Counted from the first letter of the stretch, positions 43,103 through 53,194 are shown. The stretch: 64,000 bases of DNA from Flavobacteriales bacterium (GCA_027067965.1 JAMOUV010000010.1:310001-374000), one strand, 5' to 3'. The notes: generated by a model not told the origin, from the sequence alone. Made by a program: numbers and translations.

Positions 43103-45400
43103 TTAGTTGATTATCAACGTTTTTAAAACCTTCGTATGTGTAGCATCTTTGTCGGTAAGTAAAATCAAATATACACCGCTTGCTACTTTTCTACCTTTAA
43201 AATTTCTCAGATTCCAACGTACGGATCCGCCTTTACTTACGGTTTCGTAAACCAAATTTCCTTCAATGTCCGTTATTTTTACATTCAGGTCGCTGATAAG
43301 ATTACGAATAATAAGATGAGGATGCCGGTGGGTAAGGACCGGATTCGGATATACATAGGCCTTATCCAAGTTTTGCATGGATTCGGTGGCATCGCCTTTA
43401 AAGCCGATGAGTCCGTTATCGGTGGAAAAAATCACTAATCCCGTTAACGGGTCCACGGCTATGTCATAAATGGAATTGCCCGGCAAAGGCGAGTTTTGAG
43501 AAGTAAATCGGTAAATGGTTTGTTGACCGTCTGGCGAAAAATAAAATACACCGGCCCCTGTAGTACCAATCCATTTGTTATTCGAACCGTCCACTACAAT
43601 TTCGGTTATTTCGGTATTGAGCAATAATTCGGTTCCTTGATTGTCTTGGCCTTCGAGTTCTTCCAATTCGATAATAATTTTTTCCAATTGGATATCGGGA
43701 TCGGTGAATGCACGACTCGGATTTCTAAGGATGCGTAAGCCGTTAAGTGTTCCGGCCCAAAGGACATTTTCCTTGTCAATGGCAAGGGCGGTAGTATTAA
43801 AAAAGTTTCCTTCGAACGGAAGGTTGTTTCGAGATGTAAGCATCACTGTTTGTTGGGTTTGCGGGTTAAATCCGACAACGCCCATGCTATAGGTTGCAAG
43901 CCAAAGGTTTCCGTCTCGATCAAATTCCATTTGAGAAGTTCCATCGTTTTTGGCAAATAACTCGGATGGAGTATATGATTGCCAATGACCTTGTAGGTCG
44001 TATTGATGAATGGCTTTTTTGACAAGTCCTTGGGCCATCCACAGATGATTGTCCGAATCAAAAAGCAACGGGCTTATTCGGTAACTGTAATGAACCTGCC
44101 CGTCCGGCGTGACGATTGAATCGAACGGAGCATTGGTGGAATCGTATTTTTTATATAAACTCCCGTTACGAAACTCCATTAAACCGCTATGATAGGAGCC
44201 GAAAAATACTTGAGATGTGTCTTGTTTGTTTATTTTTACATCGGTAAGCGTAGGCGTTTTGAAGGCATCATAAGGCGTATTGATCCATCGCCCGTCGATG
44301 TAATGACTAATGCCCAAATAATCAAGCGGATAGGGATTATAGTAGTCATTATAATCGCCGTAAACCACCCAAATATTGCCGTTGTATGTGTCGGTGGCAA
44401 AGGGGCGATTGTATAAAGGAGAATTCGGATAAACGGAAGTATAATTACCCGGAGGTTGAGCCGGAGTTACCAATATACCGTGTTCGCGTGTGCCGATGTA
44501 TAATTTATTATCTTTGGCTGTAATGGATGTCAGTTTGAAAGCATAATTGTTGCTGATAAAAATTTCGGAATTATTAAATGCCGGATTTAATCTAATGACG
44601 CGGTTTTGCAAGCCGATATATAAATAATCATTGTCCGAATCGATATCTTTAATAGTTCCCGGGGCCGTATAAACCGGGATGGTGTGATTGTGATTTATTT
44701 CATAAACGGTTCTTCCTTTTATACCGTATAAATTGCCGTTGAATTCCACTAAAAAAGTCCAAATGCCATGATCTATTTGTTTCCAATGCGTAGGGTCGGT
44801 TTTTAACGGATCATCTACCTCAATATATTTTATCCCTTGGCCGTGAGAAGCTGCAAAAAGATAATTGTTAAAAATGATTATATCATGAATTTTCAAATCG
44901 ACTCCGCTTGTGCCGATATAATAGGTATCCGAGAATTCCAATTTTTCCATATCGTAAGTGGTAATTCCGTAACTCATGGCCAAATAAAGCAAATTTTGAT
45001 GTGAAGCGATTTTAAAGATATATTTGCGTGGTTCGGGAAGAGGTGAAGTAAACAATGCGTTTTCTTGAAAAATTTTATTGTCTTTTTTTAAGATTTCGAT
45101 TTTTCCGTTTGTATGCGCCAAGAAATATTGACCGGAGGGTTGGTGATAATAAAAGGCGGTTACCTTTTCGCCCGACAGTCCGTCGATAGTGGAAAATTTG
45201 GTAAATTCACCGGAATTCGGATTATAAATAAACATGGCATTATCCGTAGCTGCGGTTATGCCGGATTCGTTAATGCTTATGTCTTTTATCGTGGTGTAAG
45301 ATGTCATATTTACCCATCTTGAATTTGATTGAGCAAAAAGGGAGACTGAGGCCATTATAAGACCGAAAAAACTAATCTTTATTACGAAGTTGATTTTCAT
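43103..45400 (-). CDS. porZ: PorZ-like type IX secretion protein
   Basis: The 765-aa product has a signal peptide (ending SLFAQ), two predicted beta-propellers built from repeats such as ISINESGITAATDNAMFIYN and DRDGNLWLATYSMGVVGFN, and a C-terminal type A sorting domain beginning AYVYPNPVLT. Length and layout match PorZ, which takes part in delivering anionic lipopolysaccharide to secreted cargo in type IX secretion. Position next to recO agrees. It overlaps the next upstream gene by 29 bases. Confidence 0.85.
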   Translation of the reverse strand: MKINFVIKISFFGLIMASVSLFAQSNSRWVNMTSYTTIKDISINESGITAATDNAMFIYNPNSGEFTKFSTIDGLSGEKVTAFYYHQPSGQYFLAHTNGKIEILKKDNKIFQENALFTSPLPEPRKYIFKIASHQNLLYLAMSYGITTYDMEKLEFSDTYYIGTSGVDLKIHDIIIFNNYLFAASHGQGIKYIEVDDPLKTDPTHWKQIDHGIWTFLVEFNGNLYGIKGRTVYEINHNHTIPVYTAPGTIKDIDSDNDYLYIGLQNRVIRLNPAFNNSEIFISNNYAFKLTSITAKDNKLYIGTREHGILVTPAQPPGNYTSVYPNSPLYNRPFATDTYNGNIWVVYGDYNDYYNPYPLDYLGISHYIDGRWINTPYDAFKTPTLTDVKINKQDTSQVFFGSYHSGLMEFRNGSLYKKYDSTNAPFDSIVTPDGQVHYSYRISPLLFDSDNHLWMAQGLVKKAIHQYDLQGHWQSYTPSELFAKNDGTSQMEFDRDGNLWLATYSMGVVGFNPQTQQTVMLTSRNNLPFEGNFFNTTALAIDKENVLWAGTLNGLRILRNPSRAFTDPDIQLEKIIIELEELEGQDNQGTELLLNTEITEIVVDGSNNKWIGTTGAGVFYFSPDGQQTIYRFTSQNSPLPGNSIYDIAVDPLTGLVIFSTDNGLIGFKGDATESMQNLDKAYVYPNPVLTHRHPHLIIRNLISDLNVKITDIEGNLVYETVSKGGSVRWNLRNFKGRKVASGVYLILLTDKDATHTKVLKTLIIN

Positions 45401-47153
45401 ACTCTTCCATTAATGGTCTGATGGTTTTTTCCGGAATATCCGTGATGCGAATATACATCAAAGCATCGATACTGTTGTTAAAATTCGGATCCACATTAAA
45501 CCCGATGATTTTGGCATTTTGTTTTATGTATTGTTTAATCAAAACGGGTAAACGCAGGAAGTTCGGTTCCAATTCGTCGATTAGTTTATCCAATTTATTC
45601 AAATCCGCTTGTGTTTTGTCAAATATAAAATCTTTATCGGCATCTTTCAATTTTACTTTAAATTCTTTTCGCGGGTGGATATAAGTGGCCAAAAAAGGAT
45701 CGTAATAATTGGATTTCATAAATTCTATCATAAGTGCTTTTGAAAAATCGGAAAATTTATCACTAATACTAACGCCTCCGACCAAGTATTTATGATGCGG
45801 ATATTTAAAAACCGTCAAAATAATGCCTTGCCACAGTAAAAAGAGCGGATAAGGTTTTTGTTGATATTCGGGCACAACGAAAGCCCGTCCGAGTTCAAGT
45901 CCGTTTTTAAGCAAATAATGGGCTTCGGGTTCAAAACGGAAAAGCGAAGCAATATAAAAGCCGTCAATACCTCTTTCGCGGTATATTTCTTCTCCTACGC
46001 CAATGCGATATGCCCCGGCTATTTTTTTTGCTTTGTCATCCCAAAGAAACAGGTGCTTGTAATATTTATCATATTTGTCCAAGTCTAGCCGGTTGCCCGT
46101 TCCTTCTCCTATTTTTCTGAAAGTAACTTCGCGCAAACGACTGATTTCCATCAGAATGTGAGGAATCTCTTTGCTATCGGCGAGATAAACTTCATAATGA
46201 TTGCGTTTTTTGAGCAATTTATCGTGCCGGCGCAATGCCTTGATTTCGGATTCCAATTTTTCAACCGGAACGGGGTCTATAATTTTTTTCTGACGGCGTT
46301 TGAATAATTTGAATTTTTTGGCTTGTGGCGGTTTTTCAAACGGCTTGGCCAAGAGATAAGTTTTTTTTCGAAGAAAATCGCCCAATTCTTTGTAATCTTT
46401 GAATTGTTCTTGTTCTTTTGGCGAAATGGGATGGCCGATTCTTACTTGAATGGATTTGCGATTTTTATTAAACAGTTCCGAGGGGAGCCGTGCCGTTCGC
46501 AAATAAGGGCTTATTTTCGACAGCCAATAAAATACCCGGCTGTTGCGTGCATGAAAATAAATGGGTACAATCGGTACTTTGGCTTTATAGATTAATTTAA
46601 GCATGGCTTCGTCCCAATCTTTATCCACATAAATATTGCCTTCGCGGTAAGTAGAAACTTCCCCGGCGGGAAACAAACCCAAAGGATGTCCGTTTCGAAG
46701 ATGTAACAAAGCCATTTTTAATCCTTTAAAACTGGATTGTTGGTCTTTACCTTCTTCAAAAGGATTAACCGGAAGAAAAAAATTGGCCAAAGGTTCGATA
46801 CGCGATAGCAAATAATTGGATAATACTTTGAAATCCGGTCGTTTGTCAAGCATTAATTTTATAAGTAAAATACCATCCAGACCGCCTAAGGGATGATTGG
46901 AAATGGAAATAAAAGCACCTTCTTTGGGAATGCGTTTCAAATCTTCTTCGGGAATATAAAGTTCTGCTTCAATTTCTTTCACGATTTGTTCCAAAAATTT
47001 TTTGCCGTCCAAATGTTTATGGCGATCATAAAAATCATTAATGCGTTTGAGTTTTAATATATGCAATAAGATATAACCGATGAAAGTAGCCAACCATTGG
47101 GGTCGTTTGAAAGGAAGAATCGAAGCAATATCTTTGGCGGAGATAAGACTCAT
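45372..47153 (-). CDS. PlsC-GNAT fusion acyltransferase (OlsF-like)
   Basis: The 593-aa product has a glycerophosphate-acyltransferase domain in the first half and a GNAT domain in the second. The first has SNHPLGGLDG as the HxxxxD box and PAGEVSTY. The second spans about residues 310-470, with EVTFRKIGEGTGNRLDLDKYD and the following hemolysin-like region. This order matches bifunctional enzymes that make ornithine or glycine lipids in Serratia and Flavobacteria. The substrate amino acid cannot be told. It follows waaA by 17 bases. Confidence 0.8.
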   Translation of the reverse strand: MSLISAKDIASILPFKRPQWLATFIGYILLHILKLKRINDFYDRHKHLDGKKFLEQIVKEIEAELYIPEEDLKRIPKEGAFISISNHPLGGLDGILLIKLMLDKRPDFKVLSNYLLSRIEPLANFFLPVNPFEEGKDQQSSFKGLKMALLHLRNGHPLGLFPAGEVSTYREGNIYVDKDWDEAMLKLIYKAKVPIVPIYFHARNSRVFYWLSKISPYLRTARLPSELFNKNRKSIQVRIGHPISPKEQEQFKDYKELGDFLRKKTYLLAKPFEKPPQAKKFKLFKRRQKKIIDPVPVEKLESEIKALRRHDKLLKKRNHYEVYLADSKEIPHILMEISRLREVTFRKIGEGTGNRLDLDKYDKYYKHLFLWDDKAKKIAGAYRIGVGEEIYRERGIDGFYIASLFRFEPEAHYLLKNGLELGRAFVVPEYQQKPYPLFLLWQGIILTVFKYPHHKYLVGGVSISDKFSDFSKALMIEFMKSNYYDPFLATYIHPRKEFKVKLKDADKDFIFDKTQADLNKLDKLIDELEPNFLRLPVLIKQYIKQNAKIIGFNVDPNFNNSIDALMYIRITDIPEKTIRPLMEEYENQLRNKD

Positions 47154-47170
47154 TGAGCAAATTTAATCAG

Positions 47171-48406
47171 TCAATTTAAGTATTTTTCCAATATATTGAC
47201 TATTTTTTCACTGGCACCGGTACGATTCCGAACAAAATCCGCAGCAATTCGACCCGCTTGGACTAATTTATCATCAGTCAAATCATTTAAAATCAACGAT
47301 TTAAGTTCGTTTTCCGAATTTATCGAAAAGCCACCGCCAAGTTTCAGCAATTCAATGGCTTCATTGAATTTTCGGTATTTCGGGCCGAAAATAACCGGCA
47401 CACCGTACACGGCGGCTTCCAGTATGTTATGGATTCCTTTTCCGAATCCACCGCCCACATAGGCCGCTTCCGTATATCGATATGCGAATTTGAGCAATCC
47501 CATCACGTCGGCTATAAGGATACGGGCATCACGATCGCCGGAACCGTACGTAGAATAAAGGGCTGTTTTGACGGGCGATTTTTTTAATAATGCATTAATA
47601 TGTTTGGGAGTTGGTTCATGGGGGATGATTAGAAGTTTCCAATCCCGGGCAGCCGGATTGGTTATAAAATTCAGAAGCGCATTCTCATCCGGCGGCCAAG
47701 TGCTTCCGGCCGTTAATAGTTTGGAGTTTCCTTTAAAATCCGAAATTACAGGCAATTCGGATTTGTGATCAAGAAGCTTAAAAACCGTATCGAACCGGGT
47801 GTCTCCGGTAACGTGTACATTTTTAAATCCGTATGTTTGAAGAAGTTTTGCGGATTTTTCGTCTTGCACGAAAAAAGCCGTAAACGCCGATAACGATTTT
47901 TTGAGGAAACTTTGACGAAAAACACTTTGATTTTCCCGAAAGATACCCGAAACGAGGAAAGTAGGAATTTTTTTTTGATGAAGCGTATGAAGAAAATTCG
48001 GCCAAAATTCATATTTGATAAATAAAGCCGCCGAAATATTGGTTTTTTCAAGAAAATAAGTGGCATTTTTACGGGTATCCAAAGGTAAATACAACACATA
48101 ATCGGCCGGTGTTTTGTTTTGGGCGAATCTATATCCTGAAGGTGAAAAGAAGGTGAGTATCAAGGGTCTATCCGGATATTTTTCCTTAAGTTTTTCCATC
48201 ACAGGTTTGGCTTGTTCGTATTCGCCGGCCGATGCCGCATGAATCCATATTCCACCCGGTTTGATTGGTGTGCGGGCAAGAGTTTTTTTCCAGTCCTTTC
48301 GCTCCCGGAAAAATTCTCCCGTTTTGCCGGGTAATAGGGCCAACCATGGAGTAGTTATATCGACTGCACGAACTGTAAGGTCGTAAAGGGCTTTTTTTAC
48401 CGACAT
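47171..48406 (-). CDS. waaA: Kdo transferase WaaA
   Basis: The 411-aa product has the GT30 N-terminal region IWIHAASAGEYEQAKPVME and the donor-side motif ADVMGLLKFAYRYTEAAYVGGGFGKGIHNILEAAVYGVPVIFGP. It transfers Kdo to lipid A precursors at the inner membrane. The first segment is a membrane-associating helix. It lies one base after the yjjG stop. Confidence 0.93.
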   Translation of the reverse strand: MSVKKALYDLTVRAVDITTPWLALLPGKTGEFFRERKDWKKTLARTPIKPGGIWIHAASAGEYEQAKPVMEKLKEKYPDRPLILTFFSPSGYRFAQNKTPADYVLYLPLDTRKNATYFLEKTNISAALFIKYEFWPNFLHTLHQKKIPTFLVSGIFRENQSVFRQSFLKKSLSAFTAFFVQDEKSAKLLQTYGFKNVHVTGDTRFDTVFKLLDHKSELPVISDFKGNSKLLTAGSTWPPDENALLNFITNPAARDWKLLIIPHEPTPKHINALLKKSPVKTALYSTYGSGDRDARILIADVMGLLKFAYRYTEAAYVGGGFGKGIHNILEAAVYGVPVIFGPKYRKFNEAIELLKLGGGFSINSENELKSLILNDLTDDKLVQAGRIAADFVRNRTGASEKIVNILEKYLN

Positions 48407-48407
48407 T

Positions 48408-49100
48408 TTACAACAGATTTTTCAATTCGATGAGCCGGCGTATGGTAGGGGCCACTGTGGCGGGTAAGTTTTCTTTGCCTTCCGGATCAAAAAGAATGGC
48501 TTGCATCCCGGCATTGATGGCCCCCAGCACATCGGATTTTAGACTGTCGCCTATCATCAAACTTTTGTGCGGAACGGTTCCTGCCTTTTCAAGGGCATGC
48601 CGATATACCACGGGATGTGGTTTGAGTTCCCCGGTTTCTTCGCTTACGGTAACAGTTTGAAAATAAGGAGATAAGCCCGAATTTTCTATTTTTCTATATT
48701 GTACTTCAAAAAAACCGTTGGTAATCAAATGCAACGGATATTTTTCGACTAAGTAATTCAATGTCTCCATTGCGCCCGGAAACAAAACCGTGCCTTCGGC
48801 CAGAAAATCCAAGTAACGATCGGCCATGCGTAGAATTTCATCCGCAGGAAAATTAAAACCCAATTGATCCAAGGTGGCCTTGAGCCGGATGATTTTGACT
48901 TGTTCTTTGGTATAAAGGCCGGCGGAATAGTTTTCCCATACCTTTCGATTGATTGGATGATAAATCTCTGCAAATTTTTCAAACGGGACTTCGATGTTTT
49001 CTTCGGCAAGCAGTTTTTTATATGCTTCGTCCGAGTTGGTTTCAAAATCCCAAATCGTATGGTCCAAGTCAAAAAATATGTGTTCCGGTTTATTTTGCAT
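48408..49100 (-). CDS. yjjG: YjjG-family HAD nucleotidase
   Basis: The 230-aa product has HAD motif I (FFDLDHTIWDFE), motif II near HLITNGF and motif IV SLMIGDSLKSDVLGAINAGM. The YjjG type dephosphorylates non-canonical pyrimidine nucleotides. A longer frame starting 39 codons upstream runs inside the neighbouring gene; the ATG at 49100 fits the family. Its first 11 bases overlap the deacetylase-like gene. Confidence 0.87.
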   Translation of the reverse strand: MQNKPEHIFFDLDHTIWDFETNSDEAYKKLLAEENIEVPFEKFAEIYHPINRKVWENYSAGLYTKEQVKIIRLKATLDQLGFNFPADEILRMADRYLDFLAEGTVLFPGAMETLNYLVEKYPLHLITNGFFEVQYRKIENSGLSPYFQTVTVSEETGELKPHPVVYRHALEKAGTVPHKSLMIGDSLKSDVLGAINAGMQAILFDPEGKENLPATVAPTIRRLIELKNLL

Positions 49101-50400
49101 ATTCTTCCAATAATTTGATATATACGTTCGACCAATTTTCCCATTCTTCGAATTCCGAAAGGATGGAGTTATGAAATACCGGTTGAAAATAGCCGCCGGT
49201 TTTCTTGATTTGGTCACCTATTTCTTTTAGTTTTTGCAATGCACGGTTCGGTGATAATTTCTCGATAAAGTTGAGTTGATAATCCGTGATGACAATGGGA
49301 TGAACGGTCAGGTCGGTAGGTTCTTCGTTTTCCAAATCATAAAAAGGATAGGGGAATGCCGTAGAAGCCCGGTAACCGCTATGCTTGGGATAACCGCATG
49401 AAAAATCTTCTTTGAATTCCAATTTATAAAGCAATTTATAGGACAGGGGAATTTTCTGTCGGTAATAATGAAAATGTACTTTTTCGACGGGTTTATGAAT
49501 GAGATTTTCCAAGGATTGACGTTCTTTTTTTATCTTTTTTTCATCATAAGAATGATGATACGAAATCATTAATCCTATATCCGAATAGTCGGCCATGGTT
49601 TTAATAATTCGGCGGTAAGCGGGGCGGGTAAGGGAAATATTATGATCGAAATCGGAAAAAGAGCCGACAAGAAAAAAACTAATTAGCGGATGACTATATT
49701 GCTTTTTTAATGCGATAATTTTATAAAAAGTATCGTAAGGATCGCGTTTCTTGGTAAAAATAAAAATCAAACGACGCATGAGGTTTTTGAATTGCAAATG
49801 AAATAGATTATCCGCCATGCCGCCTATATGCCGGATGAGCCCTTTATGTTTAAATAAATGGGAAATGCTGACATTTAGCAAAGGGCGAAAATAAAAAACA
49901 GGTGGCGGAAAACGATATGCCGGATTTTGTGCTTCAAAAATACGTTTGAATTTTTCTAACCAGATGTCAATCAACGGTTTGTCTAAAAATCCATAGCGGT
50001 AGGCCAAACTTTGTTTATAGGAAAATCGGTCGTGTTCGTCAGTGTCTTTAGTAAGATATTCTTCATAGCGGCTGATGAGAAAAAAAGCGGCCGAAAGTAA
50101 ATCGAAAGGAATGCTGGCATTTTCATTTGTGTGAAAAATTACAGGCAAATCGTCCCATTTTCCCGGCATGATATTTTGTGGGCGGATACCTTTTTCGTGC
50201 AGTAATCCGGCATCATGGATATGAAATTCATTGGCCAGCCGTGCACGGGTATAGGAAAATTTGGGGCCGTTGTAGGCCACAAATTCTTCTAGTTTGGTAG
50301 TGAACCGGTAAGGTACATTTAAGATGCGGAATATAAAACGGAACGTATAAAGCATACGTGCATTGAGTTGATTCACATATATCAGGATGCTGTTTTCCAT
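49090..50400 (-). CDS. Polysaccharide-deacetylase-like protein
   Basis: The 436-aa product matches a Bacteroidota family with an N-terminal DUF7033-like part (EFVAYNGPKFSYTRARL) and a C-terminal NodB-like region. The usual carbohydrate-esterase metal triad is only partly recognisable: SDFDHNISLTRPAYRRII and SYHHSYDEK. It has no signal peptide. Activity is therefore uncertain. It is the first gene of the long minus-strand run to 37.7 kb; no promoter box was recognised. Confidence 0.7.
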   Translation of the reverse strand: MENSILIYVNQLNARMLYTFRFIFRILNVPYRFTTKLEEFVAYNGPKFSYTRARLANEFHIHDAGLLHEKGIRPQNIMPGKWDDLPVIFHTNENASIPFDLLSAAFFLISRYEEYLTKDTDEHDRFSYKQSLAYRYGFLDKPLIDIWLEKFKRIFEAQNPAYRFPPPVFYFRPLLNVSISHLFKHKGLIRHIGGMADNLFHLQFKNLMRRLIFIFTKKRDPYDTFYKIIALKKQYSHPLISFFLVGSFSDFDHNISLTRPAYRRIIKTMADYSDIGLMISYHHSYDEKKIKKERQSLENLIHKPVEKVHFHYYRQKIPLSYKLLYKLEFKEDFSCGYPKHSGYRASTAFPYPFYDLENEEPTDLTVHPIVITDYQLNFIEKLSPNRALQKLKEIGDQIKKTGGYFQPVFHNSILSEFEEWENWSNVYIKLLEEYAK

Positions 50401-50829
50401 TATCCGCCGGTGATACTTAGGTTCAAATTTAAACTAATTTTTTGAATGGCTATGCAGGATAATAAACAAAAATTTCTTCAAATAAGGATGAGTGAATATA
50501 GTGGCATTATAAATTTTTGGAAAAAGCACTTACCGTAAGTAAATTATAATTTTTTTAACTTTAGGTACTCTAAAAAATTAATAATGAGAAAAGTAATATT
50601 GTATATAAATATTTTAATATTTTACTGTTATTACTCGATATTTATTTTTTTGCAACAGGAAAAATTAAATTTCTTTCCTTTTTGCTCATAGGAATCGCAT
50701 TAATATTGAATATGCTTATTTTATTAATGAATAGGAAAGAGGAGAATAGGTAAAATATACTTCCGGACCATATTTTCGAAGAAAACGATTTTTATGGAGT
50801 AAGAATACTTAATTAGTCGGTGCGATGGT
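50401..50829. other. Gap with a frameshifted small gene remnant
   Basis: This 429-base gap contains one candidate, listed separately at 50584-50753. Otherwise it is AT-rich with CTTACCGTAAG, a short near-palindrome, at about 50530. Confidence 0.5.
50584..50753 (+). pseudogene. Frameshifted small two-helix membrane protein
   Basis: An ATG opens MRKVILYINILIFYCYY and stops after 34 codons. Adding one T to the run of seven T near 50645 would keep the frame open to 50753 and give a 56-residue protein with two hydrophobic helices (ending LILNMLILLMNRKEENR). Either a sequencing slip, a real frameshift or slippage could explain it. The stop is preceded by AAGAGGAGA, which would not be needed. Confidence 0.4.
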
Positions 50830-51966
50830 TCATGCCAATTCATATCCGGCAAAGAAAACAGGTATTTTTCCGTTAATTAATTTGTAGGAAGCAATGGGTT
50901 TTTTGGCGAAATATTTCTGCAAGGGTTCGGGCGTGAGCAACCAAGCGTTGGACCAGCGAAAGTTTTCGTTGAGATGCCGGACAATTTTTCGGTAAAATTC
51001 TTCGCGGTTTTTAACCGGAAGGCGCTTATCATAAGGCGGGTTAAATAACAGGGTAACGGGTCCGGGAATTTTGCGGGTATCGAAAAAGTCTTTTACTTCC
51101 AATCGGACAAAATCTTCTACGCCTGCGTTTTTGGCGTTTTTCAATGCCTTTTCAATCATGGCGGGATTGTTATCGTAACCGATTATCTCTATTAAATCGG
51201 TGGGTTCTTTAATGCGGTCGAGCAAACTTTTCCTGATCAAATTATATAAATCCTTATCAAATCCATGCCAGTGCATAAAGGCAAATTCATCCCGGTAAAT
51301 ATTGGGCGGTATATTGGCAGCCAGCAAGGCGCCTTCAATAGGTATGGTACCCGAGCCGGTCATCGGGTCAATCAAATGGGTGTCACCGTTCCAACGTGCC
51401 AGACGGATTAATCCCGCCGCCAAAACTTCATTGAGCGGCGCAAAGCCGGTTTCTTCCCGGTAGCCGCGTTTAAAAAGCGGATTACCCGAACTGTCGAGCG
51501 ATATGCTTATTTGATTGCGAAATAAATGCAGATTAATAATTATTTCGGGCTTGTCTTTGTCCACATCCGGACGGTTGCCGTAACGGTCGCGGAATCTGTC
51601 CACTACGGCGTCTTTCACTTTTTGGCTGATAAAACGTGTATTTGGAATCGTATCCAGTTCTCCGGACACATGAAAATAAATTCGTTTTCGGGAATGGAAA
51701 AATTTTTCCCATGGCACGTCGTAAACTTTGTTATACAGGGCTGCCACCGATTTTATGTTACGCAAATGTGCGATAGGTTTAAGGATCCGGATGGCCGTTG
51801 CCAATTTCATATTGGCTTTATACATAAATCCCTTATCACCGTAAAATTCAACCGCTCTGATAAGTTCACGCGGTTTTTGTCCACCCAATTCCAGCACTTC
51901 TCTCTTCAATACCCTTTCCAACCCTTTGAAGGTGGTGGCTATCATTTTGAAATTTTCCTGCTTCAT
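50830..51966 (-). CDS. THUMP-domain rRNA guanine-N2 methyltransferase (RlmL N-terminal type)
   Basis: The 378-aa product has a THUMP RNA-binding domain (about residues 45-160), a SAM-binding region with LIDPMTGSGTIPIEGA, and the catalytic NPPYDKRLP motif for N2-guanine methylation. It corresponds to the first half of E. coli RlmL or to stand-alone members of that family, which modify 23S rRNA. Its start overlaps the sanA-like stop by four bases. Confidence 0.88.
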   Translation of the reverse strand: MKQENFKMIATTFKGLERVLKREVLELGGQKPRELIRAVEFYGDKGFMYKANMKLATAIRILKPIAHLRNIKSVAALYNKVYDVPWEKFFHSRKRIYFHVSGELDTIPNTRFISQKVKDAVVDRFRDRYGNRPDVDKDKPEIIINLHLFRNQISISLDSSGNPLFKRGYREETGFAPLNEVLAAGLIRLARWNGDTHLIDPMTGSGTIPIEGALLAANIPPNIYRDEFAFMHWHGFDKDLYNLIRKSLLDRIKEPTDLIEIIGYDNNPAMIEKALKNAKNAGVEDFVRLEVKDFFDTRKIPGPVTLLFNPPYDKRLPVKNREEFYRKIVRHLNENFRWSNAWLLTPEPLQKYFAKKPIASYKLINGKIPVFFAGYELA

Positions 51967-52604
51967 TCTATTTTGACTTTTTCCCCTAGGAATTTAGGTT
52001 TCGTTCCGGTGAGCAAATCCCATGTGGCTTTGGCTCGGGCTCCGGCTTCGCGTAAAATGATTTTGAATTTTGAAAATCCTTTTACGGGCCGCGTTCGAAC
52101 CCCTTCCACATAAATTCCTTTGTTTCTTCCGATAAAGATAGCCCTTTTTATGTGAAAATCCTGTGATATAACCAACAAACTGTCCAGTCCGAAAATTTCT
52201 TTTGCTCGTACCATGGAATCGTATGTTCGGAATCCGGCATAGTCCAAATAAATCTTATCGGCCGGAATACCTTTTTTGATTAAATCGTTTTTCATTCGGA
52301 GCGGTTCGTTGTAATATTTCGAAGAATTGTCCCCGCTGATAAGAATATTTTTGATTTTTCCTTTTTTGAATAATTTCGCCGTGGTTTGAATCCGGTATTT
52401 GTAGTAAAGATTTTCGCGATTTTCGCGGGTGTATTTTGATGTGCCCAAAACTAAGCCGGTTTTAAAATTATCAAAATCGTCATCCGGATTGTGTACATGA
52501 GGAGCCGAATAAATTTCAATAAAAAAATAATTTGCCGCCAATAAAACAATTAGCAGAATGAAAAAAGTGATTAAATATCCCAATAATTTTTTAATGGTTT
52601 TCAA
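51963..52604 (-). CDS. SanA/YdcF-family envelope protein
   Basis: The 213-aa product has one transmembrane helix (about residues 8-30) and a DUF218 domain. Motifs are VLGTSKY near the start, ILISGDNSSKYYNEPLRMKNDLIKKGIP in the middle and SLLVISQDFHIKRAI. SanA affects envelope permeability to vancomycin in E. coli. The reaction is unknown. It overlaps the methyltransferase gene by four bases and lies 6 bases after the lipoprotein gene. Confidence 0.85.
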   Translation of the reverse strand: MKTIKKLLGYLITFFILLIVLLAANYFFIEIYSAPHVHNPDDDFDNFKTGLVLGTSKYTRENRENLYYKYRIQTTAKLFKKGKIKNILISGDNSSKYYNEPLRMKNDLIKKGIPADKIYLDYAGFRTYDSMVRAKEIFGLDSLLVISQDFHIKRAIFIGRNKGIYVEGVRTRPVKGFSKFKIILREAGARAKATWDLLTGTKPKFLGEKVKIE

Positions 52605-52610
52605 GGCAAA

Positions 52611-53141
52611 TTAAATTCCAAGTATTTTGGCATTCACTTCAAATACACTTTTAATATCAATCGTGTAATCTTGCGTGATTAATTGATCGGTTGTAACTCT
52701 CAATCGCAAGTTAAAAGAATCGGTTTTGATATATTCCTGAAGATCCGAGCCGGTGGTTTCCAATATAATTTCATTGCCGATGCTGTCCGGAATGTTGTTT
52801 AACCACGCGATTTTTATTTCGGGTAATCCGTCGGCGGAAATATAAATTTCTATATCCGAAAGAAACGAAAAATCTCCGTTGACCGGGTCGGTGATTTTTA
52901 CTTTTAATTCTTTTAAATGAATTTCTTCAATCAGGTCTTTATGCGTATTATGATTTTCAAAAGTGTGATTGGATTCCGTTGTGATGGAAGGTAGCGGAAT
53001 ATCCATGGGCAGATTCAATGAAACTCTGGCCGGAATAACCGCTTCGGTATGATAAACTATGTTAAATTTCGTATATTCGTCTAATTTATTGCAAGCCAAA
53101 AAAAGGTTAAGAAATATAAGTAATGCTAAAAATTTTCTCAT
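52611..53141 (-). CDS. Predicted lipoprotein, unknown function
   Basis: The 176-aa product has a lipoprotein signal (LNLFLAC, Cys 17) and a beta-rich domain with DPVNGDFSFLSDIEIYISADGLPEIKIAW. The family is not recognised. It is the first gene of a three-gene minus-strand operon and faces the DUF2851 gene; the 53-base divergent region contains TAAATTTG on the minus strand at 53170-53177. Confidence 0.6.
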   Translation of the reverse strand: MRKFLALLIFLNLFLACNKLDEYTKFNIVYHTEAVIPARVSLNLPMDIPLPSITTESNHTFENHNTHKDLIEEIHLKELKVKITDPVNGDFSFLSDIEIYISADGLPEIKIAWLNNIPDSIGNEIILETTGSDLQEYIKTDSFNLRLRVTTDQLITQDYTIDIKSVFEVNAKILGI

Positions 53142-53169
53142 TTTAAAAAATATTATATATTGTGGGAGG

Positions 53170-53177
53170 CAAATTTA
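53170..53177 (-). promoter_or_regulatory. Candidate -7 box of the lipoprotein operon
   Basis: The minus-strand sequence TAAATTTG fits TAnnTTTG exactly and lies 29 bases before the lipoprotein start, in the divergent region with the DUF2851 gene. Confidence 0.45.
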
Positions 53178-53194
53178 CAAAATAATATTTATTC

